A stretch of 64,000 bases of DNA from Virgisporangium ochraceum. Lineage in GTDB: Bacteria; Actinomycetota; Actinomycetes; Mycobacteriales; Micromonosporaceae. Below the pieces are notes generated by a model. That model ran no database searches, was not told where the DNA came from, and saw only the letters and a list, made by a program, of their open reading frames with translations. A program made the position numbers and the translations under genes. Location of the stretch: assembly GCF_016863655.1 (NCBI RefSeq), contig NZ_BOPH01000016.1, forward strand, positions 29,417 through 93,416, given 5' to 3'. This document shows positions 33,130 to 39,918 of the stretch, piece after piece; the stretch's first letter is position 1; every line of letters begins with the position of its first letter.

Positions 33130-34316
33130 GGCAGCGCCACCAACGGGACGCTCGCGCCCGACGTCCCGGTGGTGCCCGGAGCGATCACCGCGAACCCGAT
33201 CGCCTGGGCCAACCCCCGCAGCATCGCCGAGTTGGCGTGCGGCAGGGGATAGGCGCGACCGTCGGCCGCATCGCGCCGCACCAGGGCGAGGTGCGTGTGC
33301 CCGCCGCGACCGGCGACCTCCGCGCCGAGCGTCACGGTGCCGAGCGGCGGGACCGGCTGACCGGCGAGCCCGGCGATCAGCGGCATCACCAGGGTCACGA
33401 TCGCGACGACCGCCGACTGCGGGTTCCCCGGTAGGCCGCAGACGAAGCGACCACCGGGCAGTGCGGCGACCAGCATCGGAAACCCGGGCCGCACCTCGAC
33501 GGTGTTCACCACGTACTCGGCACCCAGCTCCTTGAGGGCCGGGTGGAGGTGGTCGACCGGCCCGTTCATCGTGCCGCCGGTGGTGCAGATCAGGTCCGCT
33601 CCGTCGGCGATCGCCTTCCTGAGCGCGTCGACGTGGGCGTCGAGGGAGTCGGGAACCGGTACCACCGGCGGCAACGCGTCGGCGCCGAGCCGGCGCAGCC
33701 ACGCGGGCACCTGCGGGCCGAGGGCGTCGCGCACCCGGCCGTCGCCGGCCAGTCCCTCGGTGAGCAGCTCGTCGCCGAACACCAGCGTCGCGACCCGCGG
33801 CGCGGCGTGCACCGACAACGTGTCGTGCCCCGCCGACGCGGCCAACCCGAGCACGGCGGGGTTGATCCTGGTTCCGGCCGGCATGAGCTCTTCGTCGCCG
33901 GCCGCCTCCTCGCCAATGTCGCGCCACTCGTGCGGGGCGCGCGCCTCGCCGCTGACCTCGTCGCCGGTGACGGTGGAGTCCTCGACGCGCACGATCGTCG
34001 TCGTGCCGTCCGGCACCATCGCGCCCGTGGCGATCTCCACGCACGTGCCGTCGACGGACAGCGCCGGTGCCGGTGATCCGGCGAGCACCCGGCCGGTGAT
34101 GCGCCACGGCCCGCTTCCCCGGACCGCCCAGCCGTCGACGCTGGACGTGGGGAACGCCGGCATCGGTGCCCGCGCGGTGAGGGGACCGGAGAGGGTACGG
34201 CCTTCGGCCTCGACGAGCGGGACGGTCACCGGTGGACGGATCGCCGCCGCGCCGGCCGCGTGCACCGCCTGGCGGGCCGCGGCCCAGGGGACGGACGTTG
34301 TCGGGTGGGCTGCCAC
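33126..34316 (-). CDS. moeA: Molybdopterin molybdotransferase MoeA
   Basis: A 396-aa enzyme that inserts molybdate into adenylated molybdopterin. Visible landmarks are PMPAFPTSSVDGWAVR near the N-terminus, ATGAMVPDGT, a molybdopterin-binding-like CTTGGTMNGPVDHL and GLPGNPQSAVV. The TTGGTMNGPVDH segment differs from the more usual TSGGVSxGxxD form. GTG at 34316 is used, 17 bases from the mog stop; the ribosome site is weak. It is coupled to moaE by overlap. Confidence 0.93.
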   Translation of the reverse strand: MAAHPTTSVPWAAARQAVHAAGAAAIRPPVTVPLVEAEGRTLSGPLTARAPMPAFPTSSVDGWAVRGSGPWRITGRVLAGSPAPALSVDGTCVEIATGAMVPDGTTTIVRVEDSTVTGDEVSGEARAPHEWRDIGEEAAGDEELMPAGTRINPAVLGLAASAGHDTLSVHAAPRVATLVFGDELLTEGLAGDGRVRDALGPQVPAWLRRLGADALPPVVPVPDSLDAHVDALRKAIADGADLICTTGGTMNGPVDHLHPALKELGAEYVVNTVEVRPGFPMLVAALPGGRFVCGLPGNPQSAVVAIVTLVMPLIAGLAGQPVPPLGTVTLGAEVAGRGGHTHLALVRRDAADGRAYPLPHANSAMLRGLAQAIGFAVIAPGTTGTSGASVPLVALP

Positions 34317-34333
34317 GAGGCCAGCCTATTCGC

Positions 34334-34816
34334 CTACTCGCTCCGGGGGTGATCGCCGCCGCGCAGTTGGTCGACCGCGTGGGCCAGGATCGGGCCGAGA
34401 ACGGCGAGCCCGTCCTTCGCTCCACCTCGCGAACCGGGCAAATTGACGATCAATGTTCTTCCCGCGACGCCCACCACGCCTCTTGACAAGATAGCGGTGG
34501 GCACTTTGTCCCGACTTACAGCGCGCAACGCCTCGGCTACGCCCGGAACCTCGTAGTCGAGGATCTCTCGCGTCATCTGCGGCGTTGCGTCCGTCGGGCT
34601 GATCCCGGTACCCCCGCTGGTGACCACGACATCGAAGCCTGCGACGACGGCAGCACGCAGCGCAGTGCGGACTGGCGGTCCGTCAGAAACGATCACGGGA
34701 TCACTAACTTCGCAGCCGAGTTCGCGGAGGCCTTCGACAAGTAGCGGGCCGCTGGTGTCTTCGTAGACACCGGCCGCGGCGCGGTTGGAGGCGACGATGA
34801 CCTGTGCCCGGATCAT
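34334..34816 (-). CDS. mog: Molybdopterin adenylyltransferase (MogA/MoaB family)
   Basis: A 160-aa protein that adenylates molybdopterin before metal insertion. The signature TSGGTGISPTDATP is near the middle, with DKVPTAILSRG and VNLPGSRGG following as in MogA/MoaB. ATG at 34816 overlaps the moaC stop (ATGA); an upstream in-frame GTG at 34828 would lie inside moaC. Codon choice is less GC-rich at third positions than in moeA next to it. Confidence 0.94.
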   Translation of the reverse strand: MIRAQVIVASNRAAAGVYEDTSGPLLVEGLRELGCEVSDPVIVSDGPPVRTALRAAVVAGFDVVVTSGGTGISPTDATPQMTREILDYEVPGVAEALRAVSRDKVPTAILSRGVVGVAGRTLIVNLPGSRGGAKDGLAVLGPILAHAVDQLRGGDHPRSE

Positions 34817-35289
34817 GATCGGGTCCACGTTCCGGTCTTGCCGCCTTCCTTCCGCAGCACCCGAACCGAGTCCAGGGAGGCGGCCGGGTCAACGGCCTTG
34901 ATCATGTCTATCAATGCGAGTCCGGCGACGGCGACGGCGGTGAGCGCCTCCATTTCCACACCGGTTCGATCAGCTGTTCGAACAATCGCCTCGATATCGA
35001 CGGCATTATCGCGCAGCGTCAATTCAACGGTTACGCCGTGCAATGCGATCGGGTGGCAGAGCGGCAGAAGGTCGGGCGTTCTTTTCGCGCCCATGATGCC
35101 GGCAATGCGGGCGGTGGCCTGGGCATCACCCTTCGGTAGGGAATCGCTGCGGAGCAAATCGATGACGCTTGTGGTGGTAGTCACCGTTCCAGCTGCGACC
35201 GCCCGGCGAATCGTGATGTCTTTTCCGGACACATCCACCATGCGCGCTGCGCCTTTGGCGTCTACATGGGTAAGTTGCTCCTCGGCCAC
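34813..35289 (-). CDS. moaC: Cyclic pyranopterin monophosphate synthase MoaC
   Basis: A 158-aa enzyme that works with MoaA in the first cofactor step. Motifs include LTHVDAKGAARMVDVSGK, AGIMGAKRTPDLLPLCHP, and the later VEMEALTAVAVAGLALIDM and KAVDPAA. GTG at 35289 precedes AEEQLTHVD. It is the first gene of the minus-strand cofactor operon, reading away from the 526-bp gap. Codon use is more AT-tolerant than in most genes here. Confidence 0.96.
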   Translation of the reverse strand: MAEEQLTHVDAKGAARMVDVSGKDITIRRAVAAGTVTTTTSVIDLLRSDSLPKGDAQATARIAGIMGAKRTPDLLPLCHPIALHGVTVELTLRDNAVDIEAIVRTADRTGVEMEALTAVAVAGLALIDMIKAVDPAASLDSVRVLRKEGGKTGTWTRS

Positions 35290-35815
35290 CCGTCGAGCCT
35301 ACGCAAGGCACCGGTTGGCTGGTGACGGGCTCGCCGACGATCCGCGAGAATCGTGATTGACCATGCTCACTGTCTGTTCGCCACCTGTCGCTGTCGCTTT
35401 CCGCGCACATGTGGACACGCCGGGTCAGAAGGGCCGGTCGCGCCGTGCAATTGCCTGGTCATTTGCACGTGCAGCGGATGTGACAAACGTCGTTTCCGAA
35501 TGGATCAACGACCAAAATCAGGTAACATTGAGTAATCGCCATACTACATTTTACGGTATGAAAACTATCCCAGTTCGCAAATCGCGAATCTCGGGACAAA
35601 AAGACTGGACAGCCAGGTGTCGATTGGCCTAGTGTCACTTCTGACAGGCCGTTGACCTCCTGGAATACACAGGGTCATCGCGGTAGACAAGTTCTTGATC
35701 GAGAGGGGTGTGGCATGCGCGAGTTCGGCTGGTCATAACAGACCGTAATTAAGCCACCACATCACTGTTGGTGGCGTATTGACAGCGCCATACCTGCACG
35801 GGTCACGATGGATAT
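35290..35815. other. AT-richer divergent intergenic region
   Basis: A 526-bp gap between moaC and the GGDEF-EAL gene, clearly poorer in GC than the rest, especially 35460-35780. It must hold both promoters. Visible items: a 7-codon reading frame ATGCGCGAGTTCGGC... ending TAA at 35715-35738 with GAGGGG upstream; a 7-bp stem hairpin at 35753-35775; and TTGACA at 35779-35784 without a convincing -10. A weak 75-90 codon frame at 35357-35632 has no ribosome site and unbiased third positions, and I do not call it a gene. Confidence 0.5.
35753..35775 (+). promoter_or_regulatory. Leader hairpin upstream of the GGDEF-EAL gene
   Basis: GCCACCA (35753-35759) pairs with TGGTGGC (35769-35775) across a 9-nt loop. 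It lies between a possible 7-codon leader frame and the GTG start at 35816. It could be a transcription-factor site or an RNA stem; no U-run follows. Confidence 0.35.
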
Positions 35816-38347
35816 GTGACTGCAGGGTCCACACCGAATCGAGTGCACTGGTTGAAGCCTCTCGTGTACTCGATCGCGGCGTTGGCGTCGGTGGTCATGG
35901 GCCTCGCCGTCTGGCAGGCGTGGCCCGGATGGCAGCCTGGATGGCAGCCGGCGCTCCTCGTTCTTTTCGTCGCACTGCTGCAATGGGCCGAAATCAACGG
36001 CCGTATCCGGTCGACGACAGTTTCCCTAGCTCCCACTTCTGTAGCGGGATTGGTATGCGTGATCTACGCGCGTCCGTCCGCAGCTGTCGTTTACGCGTGC
36101 ATGGGCGCATTGATTGGAAAGTGGCTATTCAAGCGCCAGCCCGCGATCAAGGCGATTTTCAACGCCTCCAAAGAGACCCTTGCCGTAGCTGCCGCCGTTG
36201 TGGTGGCGCACGGCCTAGGGTTCGTTCCGATCAGCCTCGGCCCAGAGAGTCGGGGGGTTACGCCGGCCGACATTGTTGCCATCTGCGCCGCCGCGGGTGC
36301 CTACGCGCTGGTCGAGGAAGTGCTGGGAGCCCCGGTTCTGTCCATTGCCGGCAGGCTCAGCATGCGCCATATATTGATGGCGAACCTCGACATCCGGTAT
36401 GTCGTGCGGTTGGGCGCCCTGGCGGCCGCGGTCGCGATGTACCTCATCCTCTTACAGAGCGACGTGCTGCTGCTCGCGATGCCGTTGCTGGTCTACGGAA
36501 TCCACCTGGGTACCGCCATGCGGATCCGCACCCGTAGCGAGCGGGAGACGTGGCAGCGTCTCTCCCGGGCCACCGACGAGTTCAACTCGGTCGACTTCGA
36601 CGGCGTGCTCCGTACCGCGGTCATCCGGGCCGCCGAGCTGTTCTCCGTCCACGAGGTCGAGGTCGAGGTCAAGCAGCCGCCCCGGCTGGTCCGCGGCGAC
36701 GCCAACGACGTCCTCTACGACGGCCCTCCGGCCGGTGCGCCGGCTTCGAGCGGCCAGGCGATCAGCATCGACCTGACCACCTCGGCCGACGTCGCATCGC
36801 TCGGCGAACTGCGCCTGCTCATCCACGGCGGCCAGATCACGCTCTCGGAGCGGGAGAACTACACGCTCTCCACGTTCGCCGCCGCACTGCGCACCGCGAT
36901 CCGCAACGCCACCACGTTCACCGAGACGAAGCGGCTGTCCGAGATCAACGCCCGCGCCGCGGCCATCGACCCGCTCACCGAGCTCGCCAACCGGCGCAAG
37001 CTCACCGTGTACGGCGAGCAGGTGCTGGCCACGAGGCCGCCGAACGGCGTCACCGCGCTTCTGCTCATCGACCTGAACCACTTCAAGGAGATCAACGACA
37101 CGCTCGGCCACTCCGCCGGTGACCAGGTGCTCGTCGAGTCCGCCCGCCGGTTGAAGGCCACCGCGCAGCCCGACGACCTGGTGGCCCGCCTCGGCGGCGA
37201 CGAGTTCGCGATCCTGCTGGTGGGTCTGCCCGCCCCGGCGCTGGCGCTGTCGCGCGCCCACGGGCTGCTGGCGTGCCTGAACCCGCCGATGGAGGTCGAC
37301 GGGGTCCGCGTCTCGGTCGAGGCGAGCGGGGGAGTCGCGGTCGCGTCGAGCGACGGCCCGGGCAAGCGGACCGTGGAGGAGCTGCTGCGCCGCGCCGATG
37401 TCGCGATGTACCAGGCCAAGCGCAACGGTCAGCGGGTGGTGACCTTCGAGCAGTCGCGCGACACCGCCGACGTGAACATGCTCTCCCTCGGCGGCGAGAT
37501 CTCGCGCGGGATCGCGAACAAGGAGTTCGTCGTCAACTTCCAGCCGATCGTCGACCTGGGCACCGGCGACGCGGTGGGCGCCGAGGCGCTGACCCGCTGG
37601 TCGCATCCCCAGCACGGCGATCTGGCGCCGAACCGCTTCCTCGACTCGATCGAGCGGTCCGGCCAGCTCGGTCCGTTCACCGAGGAGGTCCTCGACCAGG
37701 CGCTGTGCGCCGCCACCGTCTGGGCCGACGCCGGTTTCGAGATGCCGGTGTCGGTGAACGTCACGCCGCGGAGCCTGCTCGACGCCACGTTCCCCGACAT
37801 GGTCGAGCGGCAGTTGAGCGGTCGCGAGGAGCTGGCGGCGAACCTGGTCATCGAGCTCACCGAGAGCGTGACGTTGAGCCAGCTGGAGGTCGTCGACGAC
37901 GTGCTGAGCCGGCTGCGGGGCCTGGGTCTGCAGCTCGCCCTGGACGACTTCGGTACGGGCTACTCGTCGTTGGCCACGCTGGCCCGGGTCCCCGTGCAGG
38001 AGCTGAAGATCGACCGCAGCTTCGTGGCCGCGATGGACGCTCCCACCGAGACGGCGGTGGTCCGCTCGACGATCGAGCTGGGCCGCAGCCTGGGCCTGAC
38101 GGTGGTGGCGGAGGGCGTGGAGAGCGAGCGGCAGCGGGCCAAGCTGTGGGAGTTCGGCTGTCCGCTGGCGCAGGGCCACCTGTTCGCGAAGCCGATGCCG
38201 CTGGCGAAGCTCATGACGCTGCTGAAGGCGGGTCCCGGTGGTAAGCCGGGTCGGCTGGCCGAGCCGCTGCACGAGACCGGTTCGGTGATCCGGATCCCCC
38301 CGAGCCGGCGGGCACGCGGGTCCCAGCAGGCCGCCGAGGGTTCCTAG
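35816..38347 (+). CDS. Membrane GGDEF-EAL cyclic-di-GMP enzyme
   Basis: An 843-aa protein. About seven hydrophobic segments fill residues 10-235 (for example PLVYSIAALASVVMGLAVW, VAMYLILLQSDVLLLAMPLL). A GAF-like region (about 240-370) follows. The GGDEF domain has intact GGDEF at about 460 (ARLGGDEFAI), suggesting diguanylate cyclase activity. The EAL domain keeps EALTRW (about 589), SVNVTPRSL, IELTES, LDDFGTGYSS, LKIDRSF and VVAEGVES, so phosphodiesterase residues also look complete. Which activity dominates cannot be told from sequence. GTG at 35816 has only a weak ribosome site. The 5' third is less GC-rich than the 3' part. Confidence 0.95.
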   Translation: MTAGSTPNRVHWLKPLVYSIAALASVVMGLAVWQAWPGWQPGWQPALLVLFVALLQWAEINGRIRSTTVSLAPTSVAGLVCVIYARPSAAVVYACMGALIGKWLFKRQPAIKAIFNASKETLAVAAAVVVAHGLGFVPISLGPESRGVTPADIVAICAAAGAYALVEEVLGAPVLSIAGRLSMRHILMANLDIRYVVRLGALAAAVAMYLILLQSDVLLLAMPLLVYGIHLGTAMRIRTRSERETWQRLSRATDEFNSVDFDGVLRTAVIRAAELFSVHEVEVEVKQPPRLVRGDANDVLYDGPPAGAPASSGQAISIDLTTSADVASLGELRLLIHGGQITLSERENYTLSTFAAALRTAIRNATTFTETKRLSEINARAAAIDPLTELANRRKLTVYGEQVLATRPPNGVTALLLIDLNHFKEINDTLGHSAGDQVLVESARRLKATAQPDDLVARLGGDEFAILLVGLPAPALALSRAHGLLACLNPPMEVDGVRVSVEASGGVAVASSDGPGKRTVEELLRRADVAMYQAKRNGQRVVTFEQSRDTADVNMLSLGGEISRGIANKEFVVNFQPIVDLGTGDAVGAEALTRWSHPQHGDLAPNRFLDSIERSGQLGPFTEEVLDQALCAATVWADAGFEMPVSVNVTPRSLLDATFPDMVERQLSGREELAANLVIELTESVTLSQLEVVDDVLSRLRGLGLQLALDDFGTGYSSLATLARVPVQELKIDRSFVAAMDAPTETAVVRSTIELGRSLGLTVVAEGVESERQRAKLWEFGCPLAQGHLFAKPMPLAKLMTLLKAGPGGKPGRLAEPLHETGSVIRIPPSRRARGSQQAAEGS

Positions 38348-38485
38348 TGTCCTGAGTCAGGTTGCGGACCGGCCGCGCCGCTCGCGGTCGCGCCGTTGTC
38401 GAGGCCTGCGCCGATCTTGCACTTGTGGCCGCCCCTATTTGCGTAGATGTCGTGTTTTGAGGTAAGCCACAACTGCAAGATCGGC
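38344..38485 (-). repeat. Dispersed inverted-repeat element, copy 1
   Basis: Arms GCCGATCTTGCACTTGTGGC (38410-38429) and GCCACAACTGCAAGATCGGC (38466-38485) pair over 20 bp with one mismatch, around a 36-nt loop. A 60-bp tail (38350-38409) lies on one side. Bases 38369-38402 are identical to the reverse complement of 63816-63849, part of copy 3. The other boundary carries CTAGTGTCCTGAGTC (38344-38358), also present beside copy 3 as CTAGTGTCCCGAGTC. It lies between the GGDEF-EAL stop and the terminator of the convergent gene. Confidence 0.8.
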
Positions 38486-38591
38486 GGAAAAAGGGGACGT
38501 GGGTGCCGTGAACGGCGCCGCGTGCTGCCGCCCTCCCGTTGCCCTTGCCCGACGGCCTGGCGCCCTGCGGGGCGCGCGGGCGGACGCACGA

Positions 38592-38621
38592 AGGCCGGCC
38601 CGGTGCGAACCGGGCCGGCCT
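38592..38621 (-). terminator. Hairpin downstream of the IPT/TIG protein gene
   Basis: AGGCCGGCCCGGT (38592-38604) and its exact complement (38609-38621) form a 13-bp stem with a 4-nt loop, 14 bases after the minus-strand stop at 38635. There is no long U-run. Confidence 0.7.
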
Positions 38622-38634
38622 GTCGTTCAGTCGT

Positions 38635-39786
38635 CTACTCGGAGATCACCGCGAGCCACGACTTTTCGTTGACCGGGCTGTCCGTTCCGCTGTTGGAGAC
38701 CACGACCTTGCAGACACCCGAGAAGACGTCGGCACCGAGGCCGCCGGCGTCGTCGATGATGCCGGTCGCCGGGATCGTGATCACCATCGAGGTACCCGCG
38801 GAGGTGGGTGGCGTGGCGACGTTGGCCGTGACACCGCAGACCTTGGCGGTGGCGGTGGTGGCGAAGCCGGTTCCGGTCACCGTCACGTTGGTCTCGACGC
38901 CCGCCTTCACCGACGTCACGCTGAGCGCGGTGATGACCGGAGCGCTGACGATCGTGATGCCGGTGGCGGTGGAGGAGAAGGTCTTGCTGACACCGTTCTG
39001 CGTGATGATCACGCTCGGCGTGGCGCTGGCGGTCATGCCGCTCGCCGTCTTGCCGGTGAGCGTGTTGCCCTTGTCCGCATCTCCCGCCGCCGCGGTGAGC
39101 GCCGTCGTGCCGGCCTTGTTCCACGCCTTGACCTCGGTCAGGGCCTTGCCACCGATGGTGACCGCGAGGCCTGCCCCGGTGCCGCCGCTGAAGGCGAAGT
39201 CGTTGGACGCGGTGATCCGGACCGTCTGACCGCCCGAGGCGAGCAGTCGCTTCACCTTGTCGTCGGCGGCCGGGATCTTCGAGCTGTTGTCGGTGACGAC
39301 CGGGGCGGCGCTGACACCAGCGATGTCCGGCGGCGTGATGAAGAACAGGTTCGAGCCGGTCTTCGTGAGCGTGTCGTCGTTGGCGAACGTGATGACGATC
39401 GTCTCACCGGTGGTCGTGCTCGCGGTGGGCGCGCAGCCGTCGTTCGCGTCGTCGGCATCGTCCGGAGTCTTCGCGGCGATCTGCGTGGTACCGGTCACTA
39501 TGTACCACTCCATGTCGGTGCACCTGGTGGCACCGAGGCTGACCGTTTTGATGTTCTCCTCGCTCAGCGTGGTGCCGGCGGGCAGTGTCAGCGTCAGCAG
39601 GATGACCTGCTTCGGCGTGTTGGCGGCGACCTTGCCGGTCGTCGGCGAGGACACGACGATGTTGCCGGTCAACGCTGTGGCGGCGGATGCCGGTGAGGCC
39701 GGAACGAGCGCCACGGCTGAGACGACCGCAGCGATTGCGGCACCGACGGCGAGGCGGGAGCGCCGCCACGCACGGAGGATAGACAT
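38635..39786 (-). CDS. Secreted IPT/TIG-domain surface protein
   Basis: A 383-aa exported protein. The signal peptide has a basic head (MSILRAWRRSRL), a hydrophobic core and PASPASA before the mature chain. The Thr/Ala/Val-rich mature part has beta-sandwich character. The C-terminal about 90 residues form an IPT/TIG-like domain (APVITALSVTSVKAGVETNV, VTGTGFATTATAKVCGV). Cys pairs occur (TRCTD/DGCAP and VCGV/GVCKV). There is no membrane anchor or sorting signal, so release or loose wall association is likely. ATG at 39786 has AAGGA about 12 bases upstream. Function unknown, possibly adhesion. Confidence 0.83.
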   Translation of the reverse strand: MSILRAWRRSRLAVGAAIAAVVSAVALVPASPASAATALTGNIVVSSPTTGKVAANTPKQVILLTLTLPAGTTLSEENIKTVSLGATRCTDMEWYIVTGTTQIAAKTPDDADDANDGCAPTASTTTGETIVITFANDDTLTKTGSNLFFITPPDIAGVSAAPVVTDNSSKIPAADDKVKRLLASGGQTVRITASNDFAFSGGTGAGLAVTIGGKALTEVKAWNKAGTTALTAAAGDADKGNTLTGKTASGMTASATPSVIITQNGVSKTFSSTATGITIVSAPVITALSVTSVKAGVETNVTVTGTGFATTATAKVCGVTANVATPPTSAGTSMVITIPATGIIDDAGGLGADVFSGVCKVVVSNSGTDSPVNEKSWLAVISE

Positions 39787-39918
39787 TCGGGTCGGGGTCC
39801 TTTCAGCTTTTCGGTGCCGGCGTTGGCAACCGCACTGATCCCATCTGGCGACCCAAAGTAACATCGTGGTGGCGTTGTGTTACGAAAAATCCGAATTTGG
39901 TTGACGAATGCAGTTCCT

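Noticed and set aside
35357..35632. 91-codon frame in the moaC/GGDEF-EAL gap
   Set aside because: No ribosome-binding site, third positions unbiased, no recognisable motif; more likely regulatory DNA.
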